Below, in pieces: positions 23,901 through 37,381 of a stretch of DNA of 64,000 nt. The notes below the pieces were generated by a model that saw only the letters and a program-made list of their open reading frames with translations, searched no databases and had not been told where the DNA came from. Each line of letters begins with the position of its first letter. Position 1 is the first letter of the stretch. Source of the DNA: Diprion similis (lineage: Eukaryota; Arthropoda; Insecta; Hymenoptera; Diprionidae); NCBI RefSeq assembly GCF_021155765.1, contig NC_060106.1:21416031-21480030 (forward strand). Direction: 5' to 3'. A program made the position numbers and the translations under genes.

Positions 23901-26900
23901 TTATAGAAAATCTTCTGTTGACGTTACTGTTGCTTCTATCAGCAAACCAAAGTCTAGTTCTGTGAGACTAGCTGCAAAATCAAGATAAAGCATTAATAAT
24001 AATAAAGATCAATGAGCTAATATTGATATTTTCAGTACCCTGTCTCGATACAGAAAAAAAATCTATTAATTAGGAATTATTCAAATCGTACCTTTTGCAG
24101 TCAGTAAATCGAGGAATGTATCAAGTGGTGAAAGTCGGTCTGCCGAAGGAAAAGCTGCTAATCCTAGAAAATAATCAGAGGTATTACTTGCGGTCATTGC
24201 TTCCTTCTGTTATTACTAGTTCTAGAATTCTAAACTAAAAACAAACATCAAATTGAATTTGACTTACCGTTATGATTGATATGATGCTGAGATATTCTTC
24301 CACGGCACTGGGAAAGTTCTCCAGATAATATGTTGGTAGCGTGTTCGCGAGCTCGTAACATCAAACTAACGGGATGTAACCACTGATTAAGCAGTCTTTT
24401 TGCTCTAGACCTCGGTAGTAAGGAAAGCAAGCCTAATTTTCTACAGACCCCATCTTTTGTGTCACCTGAATCTAGAGATATTCTTAGTAATATTACATAC
24501 ATAGTTGGTAAACTAAATAACAGAATGAATTATTGAGACTACGGATTTTCATAAACCAAAACGATGATATAAATTTTACATCTGACAACTCAGTCATCCC
24601 ATGAAATTCCTTTTCTAGACTACAGAAATTCACTACGTACCAAATTCTTTGATGAATAGAATTCTAATTAACTTACCAGCCATGATTACTTTCATAACAT
24701 CAACCTGTAGCTCAAATACATTTCTTTGTACATACTGTAAGAATGTTGGATATTTGAGACTGCGATATCCTAGGTAAGTAAAAAAAGATGTGAACCCTTG
24801 TGGTAATGGAAACGCAGTACTTTCAATGGCATAACGATAGCGTTCCATTAGGGTAAATAATAAAGAACGTCTGGCTTCATCCAACTGGTCACTATAACAC
24901 GAATTCACAAAATTATTAAGTGGAAACTCTTGAATTTGTTACTAAAGATGCATAGAACATAGCAAAATTGTAATAGTTGCAATTTTAGAAAGAGAATTTC
25001 AGGTATAGAAAAAAAAATTGAACAAGAAAATTCAAAGCTTCCAAATGTTATTACATGAGAATAAATCCTCGTTCTTGTTCAGTTTTAGGGTCAACGCTGG
25101 AGGCTCGACAAAGCATTTGACACAGTGAACGTGAGGTTTCCAACTGAGCAGCTACGTGTCTAGTTGCCATTGCATGCAAGTGTAAGGGGGTACAGATTCC
25201 CTGCAATCGCATTGTCGATGTTTGCGTCCCGTGTCTCAAAAGATGCATCGAGAGCTCTCGCAAATTCACTGATACAACATGCTCTTGTTTCGAGGCCGTA
25301 CAATTCTCCACCTCAATGAACGGCAAATTGGAATCTAACATCTTGTTATTCCCTCGACACCCCATTAACTCTCCTAAAGAAGCTGCTGTCACTGCTAATC
25401 TGCAAATATATCATGGTAATTCATTACGGTACATCCAACGAACTTGGTTCTATTTTACAGTAAACATAGGAAATTTTTATAACGTATGACTTGTACAAAG
25501 CAGTTTAGCTGGTGATCAAATCAAAATCTTTTTGTTGGCTCACCCTCCACTAGGCGACATTGGCGTGCTAGATCTAGATAGAGCTTCTGGCTGATAACAG
25601 GCCAAGGAGACCATAAGCTTTTCGGCGACTTGGCTTGGTTTGAATCTTGGTTTATCGCTATTACATTTGCCCAGCTGATCCCACAATTGGGTCCATAGAT
25701 CGTTGCAGTAGGGGACTAGTCGTTGTTGTGGGGACAACAGCATAACGGAAGTATTCCACAATTTTTCATGGCTAAGGGTGATGGTTAGATCATTCACTTT
25801 GATTTCAGTTTTTGAGTTATTTTGCACTGTAGTAAACGGCAGTAACGATATTAGTTGCTGCGCATCTGCAGGCAAATTTTTTTGCACTGCTGCGTATGAT
25901 CCAGAAATGAGAATTTCTTCCAAAAGTCGTGCAACACTCAATAGTCTAGGCTTCTCAGCTATGATGGAAATTAGTTCTACAACTACATCAGGATCATTTC
26001 GATGAATCAGGAAGTAGTGAAGAATGCCAAGTCGCACTTCGACAGATGTTTCTTTACGAAATACATCAATCAAGAAGTCTGTGGGTATTGTCAATGGCAC
26101 AAGGTCCAATGTTGGAAGATCTACAGTCAATGGATTAGAAATTGAATTCATCAAACCGCCAGAACTGTCCGACTTTGCAGAATTAGCAGTTTTTGTGTTA
26201 GTATTTGTACGACTCTCGCTAGCTTTCATACTCCGAGGCCTTTCACTATTATTGCTATTATTACTATTACTATTAGCTGCAATACAATTCTTGCTCAGGT
26301 CTAGCAAAGGTACTAGATAGGAAGACTGTAGTGGCACGCAAGTTAGTGGACCAGATAGAATATGACAACATGGTTCATGCGTCACACCAATCTCCAACAA
26401 GTGTGTGAAGGATCCTTGTACAAATACGACCATGTGATGATCGCCATATATAGCAAAGGTTGGTCTCATCAACTTGGCACGTACCCAAGGTATCCCTGGT
26501 ACGACGCAATGGATTACACAGCTATGATGGAGAACAGTAACGGAGTATGCAAAATGTACCGTATTAAGATCGGAGAGACAGCTGTTCTCTATTGGGTCTT
26601 GCACCTGATTTTCAGGGCGATAGAGATAATGATGGCATATGCATACCATCCCTCTTGGGTCTGACACAACAATTAAGTCCAACGAACAGTCATGAACTCT
26701 TAAGGGAATCACATCATCCTCATAAGTTCCACAGTGATCGGAACCAGGCAGCTGAGGTAGATTCAATGGTATGTTTAACTGAAACCAAGCAAAAGAAAAT
26801 TTAAAGCCATAGTAGCAAATGGAAAAATACTTCCCTCTAAAATTTCCAATAACATTAAAACAATCCGGATGGGAATCCGGATTCAAGCAGTTGTTGGAGC

Positions 26901-28032
26901 AAAGAAAATTCAACTTACAACTGTTTCATGAGGTAGATCATCATGGAACTGGAGACCACTCAGTGTGGGGTATGACCCAGGTGTTTTTGGTTGGCTATTG
27001 CTAGCTTCTTCTGTAACTAAGCTTGTGGTGGATCTGCGATGATGTATATGATATAATACTTGATTTACAGAGTCCCATTGAGCCCAGATAAATGTCCGGA
27101 CCAAAGATTCTGATTTCAGTTCCTTTATTGAATTAGCTTCTTCGTCGGATATGTCAAAGTAAGTTGTGTATAACATCACAGCTGTGTGCAAAAATAAGTC
27201 AAGAAATTGACGGACTTGGTTTTCAGCAAAAAATTGGTTGTGTTTTGGCAAGTGCTTAAACATATATCGTGTTCAATTTCAGTTGCTCAATCGATGGCAG
27301 CCAGTTAGGAGAGGAAAAAAACCAGCATGTGTTAGCATGAAATTTTGATGACTGGTGATAATTGCAGTGGTAGCAGTAGAAGCAGGTACGCTTTATACTA
27401 TCCTACTGAATAAAATCCACTTAGATTGAAACTTACATTCCTGATGGATGAGGACTAGGAACTTGTCGGAATCTCTCTGTGGGCGTTGCTTGTAAAGAAA
27501 TTGAATCCGCACCTGCTTACTTCTCTCCAGCTCTAAATTGTGAAGATCTTTAGCACCCGAACAAAGCTCTACGACGTAAACTCGATATACCTCCAAGGCT
27601 TCATGCAACTGTGGCATTTCATTTTCTACTCCAGAGTCAGTTAGCAATGTTTTATCAGCCACCGTGGAGCCAGACTTGGTAACAAAGCCAAGCAGTGTAT
27701 GACATTGATTTATTGTAGCTTGAACGATGTTCAGTACTTGGGAGAACTCGTGCAAAACCTAAGGAAATAAGCCAAGATTGGGATATATACATAAGATAGA
27801 AATGGAATACTTTACCTGTAAGTTGTCCTTTGCCCTATCGTAATGTCCAATTACGGAATATGATCGCATTGTTTCATCTTCGGCACAACTTTCTTCTATC
27901 CAACCAACTAATAATGATCCGTCTTTCTCTTGTCCCAATAGCTTCCATTGTTCAGCTGAAATGCATAACGTGAGAAAATCATTAAATACGAGATAAGTGG
28001 TCATCTGTAATATTGTATTGTTCAGCTGGCAT
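23901..28032 (-). CDS. pigeon: Pigeon / gamma-secretase-activating protein (GSAP) homologue
   Basis: Homologue of Drosophila pigeon and vertebrate GSAP, whose processed C-terminal fragment was reported to bind gamma-secretase and APP and raise amyloid-beta output. Exons by rising coordinate: 23901-23971, 24092-24163, 24268-24465, 24677-24891, 25055-25399, 25544-26778, 26919-27181, 27437-27758, 27816-27955, 27990-28032. Phases close to 967 residues, against about 850 in human. Recognisable blocks are an N-terminal [10 protein letters not shown] region, the conserved WAQWD segment near residue 205, a long central Ser/Asn-rich insert inside the 1235-base exon, and the C-terminal GSAP region with [14 protein letters not shown] and [16 protein letters not shown]. 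The start at 28032 was chosen because its short 43-base exon joins exon 2 in phase, giving MPAEQYN. An alternative reading of 26919-27263 as one exon does not join exon 3 in phase; the acceptor at 27182 does. Confidence 0.92.
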
Positions 28033-29129
28033 CGCAATCAAATTTCGTAAATAAAACCGCGATTGCGCGCGCAGTACGCATATCAGTTAGATAACATAAA
28101 AAAATACATTGATAATTTGTGTTTGTCAAATATGGATCAACAGTTGGTACTAATTATAAGCACAAATCAATGTTCGAATTTTTTCGAGATATAGAGGAAT
28201 ATGGTCTCTACATATTTTATCGCGATGATTTCCAATACGCCAAACGTCAAATTGATAACGTTAATATGTGCACATGTATTACCTTTAACACCCCTGTCAT
28301 GTAAAGACGAACAAAGCTTTGCAGCCAGATTGTCCGCCATACCGGTGGACAGTAAATTTTTTAATCAGTACAATTATTCGATCGTTTCTTGCTTTCTTTA
28401 CTGTTATCACAGGTCGACTCTGATAATTATCTGTATTTCTATAAAGATAATACAAGAAACGAGCAAGAAATGGGAAGTAATCGAGGGGGCGATACTTGTT
28501 CGATCATCGATGTCATATGTATACACTCTGCTAATCATAGATAGAGTCTAACCGAATGGTCCAATCGGCCTCGTCTGTATCAGAGTTTCTATGACGTACG
28601 TCACCAACAGCTGGCGCTGGTGCTCTAGTAATAAGTAAAGTGAGGGAAAATAAGGATAGAGATTTTGATTCGAAAAGTATAATAAAAACAACTTGTCTTC
28701 TTTTCGTTCTATGCTTCACATCCAATATTGAGAAAGTAGAAAATGTAGTTTTCATTACTGGATTGAAGAATACGGTAATCAATGACAATGACTATTAGGT
28801 TCAGTAGGTTTAAGCTTGCACACGCGCTAACTTTATTTTTTAGCATTGCATCCATTTTTTCAGTTTCCGATTATTCCTGAAAAATACATTCAGTGCGCAT
28901 GCCCGATGAAGTGACGCATAAAACGCGCCGAATCCTACCACGTGCAGCGAATTAGCTGTTTTCTCGATTTTTGAAAGAACACTGAAACAAGATAATATAA
29001 CCTAATTTTATAACCTATTCTATAGTTATCATTAGTTTTACTTCGGTGAGGTGTTTTGATTCTGGATATATAATAACTGTTTATGTTTCTGACATTATAT
29101 CACATTCTCGAATTGAACCATATTCTGAG
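28033..29129. promoter_or_regulatory. Divergent promoter region of pigeon/GSAP and WDR89
   Basis: About 1.1 kb between two outward-facing start codons. GC-rich alternating elements lie near each gene: TTGCGCGCGCAG at 28063-28074 beside GSAP, and TGCGCATGCC at 28894-28903 upstream of WDR89. Both resemble NRF1/Ewg half sites. The middle (28500-28790) has only chance open frames. Confidence 0.5.
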
Positions 29130-31201
29130 ATGTCCGAGATACTTGAATCCTTGGAACATTTGTCTGTGAAACACACCGACGACACTTCAATTAATGGATC
29201 AAATCGCCGGGAAGACGATGCAGGAAATGTGCAAGACAAGTTTGATTTCGTACTTGCTGCAGAAGAGGCAGTATCTTTGGATAAGAACTACATCCTCCAG
29301 GTTTGCGCCACAAGGTATATATATGCATTTAGTTGTTATGGTGTACGACGAGTGGCATTTTTCGATGCGAGTAATTTGTTCTCTACATTACAGCGGTCCA
29401 GAATTCAAGATAGGAACTGCGCTTTCCGATTATTCCTGCAATGTTTATGCAGTGGGTGAAACGTTAAGTAATATTGCGACACTTGATGACAATAAAGCCT
29501 CAATAATTGGCATCAGGTTTAGTCCCATGCATCACAATTTGTTGTATTGCGCCTCCAGTAATGGATCTATTATGCTGTATGATTTACGCTCCAAAGGAAG
29601 AATGGTGACGCACTTTAAAGGTGACTTCAAGGATTTCTTAGGGAAAACTTAGTCGGACCCATAAGTAATCCATGGATGGTTTCTCATTATTTTCAAATTT
29701 CTTGGATGATTGTAGCCGATGAACGGGAAGATAATGGAAAGATAAAAAGTCTTGCAAGTTTTGACATATGCCAAGATGAACGAGTCATGGCTGGAGGCAC
29801 AGAGTTAGTTGAGGGTGACGTGTTCATATTGTTCTGGGACACTAGATATCCCACAAGTAAAACACAAGGAAAAAAAACTTTGCTTGGTGGATATTGGCAG
29901 TCTCATACAGATGATATAACCACCCTTGCATTTCATCCTAGCAGAAGAGATTTACTAGCCTCCGGTAGTACTGATGGTCTTATCAACATTTTTGACTTAA
30001 CGCAACCTAATGAAGACATGGCACTCACACATTCCCTTAATACCGAATCATCTGTGGTGAGTTTTTTTTTTATGGTTGTAGCGATCGGTTTTGGTAGGGC
30101 GTTAATGTATCTAATCAGCTGCTTTAACATTTATCAGTTGTCTACATCATCTTGTAATAGTGAATTTTGAACATTGAAAGAATTATTTGGCTGATCCAAG
30201 GATTTACGTTGCTTAAAAACTTGGTACATTTTAGCAAAGGGAATCTTCTATGATACAGAACTGGAGATGTTGAATTTTACGTGACAAAATCTCTTTCTTT
30301 TTCCACAAATTTCAACCAAAGGACAGACTAGGGTGGCTGGGTGAAGAAAAACTGTGGTGTGGAACGCACACCAATGCCCTTCAACTTTGGGACTGCGAAG
30401 GTGCTGCTCCTTATGCAAAATTTGAGCGAGAAGAACTAGCAACTTGTCAGGTAGATTTCATTTCTTGTTGTAGACTTGACTGAGAAATTTGCACATCTTG
30501 TTAAGCAACAAATTTACCATGTTATACTTTATACATTGGCATAAATCTTCCATCGCATACGTTTTTGAAACATTGGGAAGTTCAAATCACGTAGATGATA
30601 TTGTATGTTACTGATTAAATTTTATCCCGAAACAATGCTTTTATTGAAACTCAACTCAGAGTGAAGATCCGGAAAATTGTTACATTGTGAGAATGCACAG
30701 CGAGTCTCTGACAGGCAATAATTTTCTGCTAGCTGGTTGCAGTTCTACTAAACGGTAAGAAGTAAAATAATATCCAATAAAATAGTCACCAACTAGTTAC
30801 ACAGTTCTTAGTCTATTCAGTTTTTAATTTTACATTCAGAGAGAGCTTAAGATGTCTTACGGTCGGAGAGAATAAATTAAAAACGTGCTGCATGATGTCA
30901 GAGAATAAACAAATCGTTCGAGACAGCTGGTTCGATGAAAAGGTAACACGATTATGTAAATCATATTTCAGTACATTTTAGTATCCTTGTGATGTGCTCG
31001 AAAACAAATATCATAAGTGAATCAATACACCTTTCTCTTCGATAGAACAATTACTTAGTGACCGGTGGTGAAAGTGGTATCGTTAGCATCTGGAAAAAAG
31101 AGGAATCTGCGTCGTCTCGATCAAATTCCAATAATCGATTGCAACCCAAAATAAACAAATTTAAAGGACGAGACAAGCCTCATAAGGCAAAACCGTACTG
31201 A
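29130..31201 (+). CDS. WDR89: WD repeat-containing protein 89 (WDR89)
   Basis: WD40 beta-propeller protein of a conserved but little-studied family, probably a protein-interaction scaffold. Exons 29130-29314, 29394-29620, 29716-30056, 30322-30450, 30660-30754, 30840-30942 and 31046-31201 join in phase to 411 residues, close to the roughly 390 of vertebrate members. Family marks are the run AGGTELVEGDVFILFWDTR, then SHTDDITTLAFHPSRRDLLASGSTDGLINIFD, split here only by wording, and a last repeat with LVTGGESGIVSIWK followed by a basic tail. The start ATG at 29130 (MSEILESLEHLSV) matches the family's short acidic leader; an upstream in-frame ATG at 29046 is less likely. AATAAA lies 114 bases after the stop codon. 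Confidence 0.93.
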
Positions 31202-31314
31202 AGTTATATATCTCATAATCCTTGATAAAATTTAAATTGTGCACAATGGCATTAGAAGTGAATCATTCTCTGAGCATGTAAGTTTTAAATGGATTTTGTA
31301 TTGAATATTGAATG

Positions 31315-31320
31315 AATAAA
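31315..31320 (+). terminator. Poly(A) signal of WDR89
   Basis: Canonical AATAAA shortly after the WDR89 stop codon. Confidence 0.65.
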
Positions 31321-32164
31321 TATAGTTTTTCACACAACTATTATTGTCTTTTGATGTAGTAACTGCATCCTGCAGTTCTACACAGACAGAACAGTCTTAT
31401 AACATGGAGGAACCAAAAGAAAGAAGTTTTAACTGACGGACAAATCGTTTGTATATTATGCTTATTATTATTTATTATCCTCACGTTCTCCTTTATTACA
31501 ATAACAATTGTATGTACATTTACAATAAATAGGTATGATTTCCCTAGTTGGCTGTTTATTCGATGATGAATGATTCGATAACGTAGCATAGTAAGTTAAT
31601 TAGTAACTACAGTAAGAAATGCAAATGAGTTAAGGCGTATGAGACGACAGAATGGGGAAGTCAACCAACCAATTTCATTTAGTGAACGGTATGGCTTCAC
31701 AAGTTATTGGTAGCATAGGCTCGATTCTAGTCTTACAAGTCGGAGTATCGCAGTAAACAGTAAACAGGTAAAACTCAGTACTCCAAATAGCAGTCAAAAT
31801 GGTTACAACATGTACCCGCTTTGTATTACTGAAAGCTCAAGTTTGGAAACAGAGTTTCCTCGCTATGCAACACATGCGGTCTTCAATAATGTTGCTTGCT
31901 TGATCTGTAATCATTTTGGTATTCAGCACTTCTTCCTAAGTTACATAATATGTATACTCTCCGGTATCTTCAATACTGAATTACCTTACTAGCCACTATT
32001 ATTTTATTTATTTATACATAATTCAACAAGGATAAAGTTTTAAAAACGGTTTTGTAATAACAGGTATATACCTAATTAATATATGTAGATTCGGTACAAA
32101 AAACAAATATCTGCGTGTCGCGAGTAAACATTAACATCTCGCACAAACAGTTTTCTGATGAAAT

Positions 32165-32277
32165 TTAGTAGTAGTAGACGTCGTCGTAGTACTATTAGTA
32201 ATAGTTTAGAAGTGGTAATAGCGTAGTAGTGGAGTAGTAGCAATAGTCATAATAGTAGTAGCATTATTATTACAATT
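32165..32277. repeat. Degenerate (AGT)n trinucleotide tract
   Basis: TAGTAG, AGTAAT and CGTCGT units recur through about 110 bases in a non-coding region. It looks like an old, decayed trinucleotide microsatellite. Confidence 0.8.
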
Positions 32278-35200
32278 AATCATTTTTTTTTCGAATAAAA
32301 TCGTGATGGTAAACTTACGTCTAACAGTTTCTACAAAATCATCTGGTTGAATGGCTTGAATCAAAATACGATGTTATAAAATAGACAAATATTATGTATA
32401 AGTATGTGTATATGTAAATACGATAATAAAATATAATTATTAATATAGTGGCGCTGATTAATACAGCCAGTATCACAATAATAATAGTAAATATGTAGTT
32501 GAATGCAAATTTAGAGCGGGTTATTAGGGCGTAAACATGCGGAAATACTCTTGCCTGGTTTGCATAACGCAAAATTTTGGATATTGAAGCTAATTCCCAA
32601 ATTTTCTGTAATATCAAGAGTTTGTGACTTGAGCTCTCGTTTTCTAACTCAAGCGCTAAATAAACCAGGCATTACCACTTACAAGGAAATATGGTGCAGT
32701 GTGTAAATTTTAGCAACAAGAAGTCAATAAAAAAAAACAGAGTGTGCCGTGCAAGTAAATCAGTAGGCATGGATTAAAAAATTCTTATCCCTTCAGTAAT
32801 TGATTGGGTCCGTCAAATCGTGATGAAGATTAATAGCCTGAAACATGATGTAAGTGCCACTTTAAGCCAGATGTTATAAACAATAAACACTCTTCATTGA
32901 GTTAAAGATTGAAAAAACAAGCATAGGCTCCTGGGCTGATGGTTTTTATGTTACACATTTGTGTTACGTTATAGTTGCATGAAGCTAAACATTAACGGAT
33001 TCTTCTGGACAAAAAATATATGAATGAAATAATTGAATAGATTGGAAAATAATCAATTTGTTAAATTTAAGTACAGTATTGATCACTGTTGAATGTTCAG
33101 TGCTTCTTAAATATTGATACCGTGGTGAGCCAAGGTACTTGCAATCTTTCATATAATTAATAGGTTTACAAAAATGATTACAAGTACATCGATGGGTACA
33201 TCACAATATTGACACTTTAGTAGAACTTAATAGTTTTCCGATAACATGAGCCAGTCCTTTTTTTCACAATAATTTATAACAGTGTCTCTACATAAAACAT
33301 GAGAAAAATAATCTCACGTTTAGCTGTAATAAACTTCGATTTAACATTCATGAAGTATAAGTTCTCGCAACAGTAAATGATCAATTTTGAAATCTTAAAT
33401 AATCAGGAACGTGTGTAGAGAGCAATTCTGGGTTCGGTCGACATAATATCAGTCAGTCGCTGTTTTTCAAAGTAGTATGCAAATAGAAACTGTCTAAATA
33501 AAGATAATTTGCATGCAAGTTAGATGAAAACGATATATCTTATTTGTCAAGTTTTGGGTGTTGAGCCCACTTACACTACTTCATTTGCGCCCAAAATATT
33601 CTTTCGCTATTGTCCAGAGAAAATGTTGACTATACAACAATTACAAGCTGTTCGATGAATGAGAATACGGAGAGTTCAAAAATAGATTCCACGCTGTTCG
33701 CAAAACAAAAAAACGGTTCGCAAATTGCCAAAACATAGTGCCACGTTCTTATATGCTACAAAGAAGAGCAAAAAGAGAATATGTGTAAAAGATTAGCTGG
33801 TATCGAACAGTGTCAGCAGGGGAAAGGACTACTCCAATAACAGAGAGTTTTCAATTCTTTGCTTATGACTCGAAACTTGAGTGAAAACACGATTAAAAAA
33901 GAAAACTAATATGTTTGAGAGGTAGTTTCAGCTCCGAAAATTGCTTAATTCGCGGATTATTTTTCAACACATATTCTTAGCTCCATCAACAAAATATTAA
34001 GAAGTAGGTCCCATATTTCAAGATTATATGAAGAGCGTTCATTTTGCATGTTGATGGCAATTAGCGACATTATACTAAGGCAAGTAAAATAAATACTCAA
34101 GCCACCTCGAAGCATATATCTTTTTGACCAGTGTAATGTTAGTTATGATTGCCATCAAATAATTGTAATCAATTCATTGTTGAATTCCGCGATTATATTT
34201 TAATAAACTGACACGTTCTTTTTCTCTCGCCCTCCTCGATTACTGTGGAAAATTATTGAGATTCCATACCAAACTACTAGATAAGTTGGAAAACGAAACT
34301 ACCACATCTTAACTTCTGGCATCAATTGTCTCTAGACAAATTATCAAATATCATTATTGAAAAATACAGACTGTTAAGCCAGATACTTAAAAAGAATTGA
34401 ACTTTGAATGCGATTGTTGATTGTATGAATTCTCACTCCATAAGCAATATTTATTGCACTTTGGTTGCTTCATGGATCAGTGTAAATCAATTGTGAATGC
34501 TAACTCTGTGAAGGATTTTTCGGTTTAGATATTCTTGATCAACTGAAATGGCTAAGCCCCAGTCTCGGTATGCATATAAATTCAGGATGTTGAGCAGGTT
34601 TGAAAACATGCGGAAATTGAAAATCTCTCAGGCTTCGATTTTACAGAACAACATCAGAATATTTTTTAAAATAACTGAAACTGACTGGACTTGTCGAATT
34701 TCGGAAGAAATTTATATTACTTGTGCGTTAGTTGTCTTGGAAATTGCTCATGATTTCTGTATTTTCTTACTTTTTCTTCATTTAATCTACCATTCGTTTT
34801 GTCAAAACGGTAGAATAGATACTTCATTCGGTGTTTTGTTTCGTTTTTGTTAGTTTCTACGTTAGACTTCAAAAAACAGCAAATTCTTAGGTTTTTTTAT
34901 ATCTGTCCATTTCTAGATATCGTGGCTGTTGTTCAAAACTTATCGGTCCAATTGTTTCATTAATTACAAATGTAATTTATGGAACTCGACAACATTTAAT
35001 TTAGCGGAATCTTTTTCACGTAACATTGGTCTTGTTTTTAGTGAATCTTTACCGTCAATACCTTTTTACATTTCCTGCTTTGTACCATATCAGAATTCGA
35101 ATATACCAAGGGTATTTTACTGTAAGAACGTATAATACAGCGTGCATGAAATTTTTTTGGTCGAAAGAAAAGAAAAGTTTATTTCACTTGGGTAATGACT

Positions 35201-36473
35201 ATGAAACACGATTCTTTAATCTGGAAATGGGTCAAAGTTATGATCTGTTAAACCTGGAATTCTGAGGGAATTCAAACTTTCCCGATCACTGAACACCCTG
35301 ATATTGCATAGCCATTGTCATGATATTAAACGTCATAGTTCTAAACTCAACTACGTTGCTACCAGCTAACAATTATTAGTTGTATTAACACTCCGTATAA
35401 ACCTGCATGACCAAAATTATCCAACATTGAATTACACTTGTACACTTGTAGTATTCTAGACATTGCGCCTGATACAATCATACCTTTACAGTCTATTGTC
35501 ACCACGATTGATTGAGAAGAGATAGTTGCTAATATTACTTAAGTTTCTTTGTCTTATCCTATCAATAATAATTATCTGATGCAGTGTAACGCCGATCAAT
35601 CAACAGTTAGTAGCTACAGTCAACATTTCCGTTAACAGCCACTTGATAATATTTAAACCAGGTTGATCGACTGTTTCACTCATATTCCAGAAAGATGTTG
35701 CCAAAACATTTCAACGAGTTTCGATTACCTGGAGTAAAATAAATACCGATAAATATTTGGCTTTTCGAAAATTTTTCAAGGATTTGTCATAATATTTACA
35801 AATTGGGATTCGCTTATCCACGAATAAGTCCATTCATTCATCTGTCTGGAATGAATTGATCGAACAACACTTTTATATCACTAACGAAGAACATTCTCTT
35901 TGGCAAATAAGCCTGAGAACAGTAACAGGACATAAGTTACCACAAACCGTTTCATCGAACCTTAGTTTCAATTTTGTTTATATAATAATTTTTTTTTTTT
36001 TATTATAACGAGTAGCGAAGGAATGATTCCATTTTCATAACAATAATACTCATCATCGAAAAGTTAGTAAACAAGTGAAAATGATGAAAGAGAAATGAAA
36101 GAATGTATGTTTCATTAGTTAGTAAAAAGGGAATGTTTGTTAATGATGGAAGTAGTCATTTATAAAATAAATGCGTAACGTTTGTACGTTGTGTACGCTA
36201 ATACTTTTTTAAGTTATACATATAGGATATAAAATGCAGCAAGAAAATATATCGAAAAAAGATCCAATTTCACGTTCATTATTAGTAGACATAACTTTAA
36301 TAGCTAGAAATTGGCATGCTGCGATCAATTGGCACTCGCGTGGTAGTTTTCCGTTTCTGAGTCGTATAAAGAAACAAACGCGGACCAATGCGAGGCATAA
36401 CAAATCTGCCTCTAGAAGTCTTATAATCTATTAAAATATTTAAACGTTACGGTATAAGAATACCTACCATAAG

Positions 36474-36488
36474 AATATATATAATATG

Positions 36489-36561
<73 letters not shown>

Positions 36562-36563
36562 AT
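36474..36563. repeat. (TA)n/(TG)n compound microsatellite
   Basis: Long alternating TA interrupted by TTTA, passing into a TG run at its right end. Non-coding. Confidence 0.95.
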
Positions 36564-37225
36564 TTAAGTATATAATCGTAATATGTTTAATGTTTATCTA
36601 ATACTAGCAAATGACAACAGGTATTTGCTTAAAAGATTCGTCTAAAACCTTGTCTAGAACCGTCAGTCGACATAATAATAAGTATATAACGAACGAAGAG
36701 TCAACAAGATTGGCCGATAATTTAAAATTTTTCGACCCGTAATACTTTTTTCTGGAAGAATACAACGATCAGTGGCCGTTCCGTTTGAACATTGCCACCG
36801 TTATTCATTACCTCAAATATCGTTGTCAATATTAAATACCCGATCTATAGAACAGAACATTGTTTTGCCTCCAATTTGTCATCTCACCTCAGTAGGACAT
36901 TGAGAGCTAAACTTCTTTTCAAGATTGTTGCAATGTATCTCAGAACGATACATTTAAGATCTGTATTCTCCACGTCCCTGCTGGCGTTAATAAAATTCTT
37001 TCCCTTTATCATCTTTCACTGACCAACAACTTCTATTAATAACCCGGCAGTTTGTTCATTAGATATTGGTTCAATGTACCTGCATATAAAATCTGCGACT
37101 AATTAACACTCGGATTAAAAATCCAGAACGGTTTTATAACTTTATTAGTGGGACACCTGTCATACCTGGATTCACCTCGAGAAAAGTTGGGAGAGGTACG
37201 AGGAAAGGGTGTCTCAACTAAAGAG

Positions 37226-37370
37226 TCAAAATGATTTGACTCGACTTCTTGGGGGTTGTGATTGCCTTTGTTGGCTTCGTGAAGGAGTCGGTGTACTCGC
37301 CGGAATTGTAGAAATGATAGCAGGAGGCGAGGCCGGCGCACGTGGTGGCCGATGATGTTTGCGCCCGAAT
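37226..37370 (-). CDS. Candidate alternative C-terminal exon of the RhoGEF
   Basis: On the minus strand a CTCTTTAG acceptor is followed by 145 bases that read RFGRKHHRPPRAPASPPA and on to a TGA, 47 codons after the one shared with the upstream exon. The exon upstream (37769-38481) ends with two bases AG, and this exon begins with one base A, so a direct join makes Arg and stays in frame. The encoded tail is rich in Pro, Ser, Gln and Arg, a plausible disordered or SH3-binding tail. It would replace the Gln-rich tail encoded at 37382-37676. No transcript evidence is available here. Confidence 0.45.
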
Positions 37371-37381
37371 CTAAAGAGCCG

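Larger units (their letters stand above)
31202..37225. other. AT-rich non-coding region between converging genes
   Basis: Six kilobases with no supportable exon chain. The left edge is the WDR89 3' UTR, with AATAAA at 31315-31320. The right part may be a long 3' UTR of the minus-strand RhoGEF. The interval holds a degenerate AGT/TAG trinucleotide tract (32165-32277) and a TA/TG microsatellite (36474-36563). Confidence 0.6.

Noticed and set aside
25778-26664. Open frames on the plus strand opposite GSAP
   Set aside because: They are antisense shadows of the long GSAP coding exon, which has clear family similarity.
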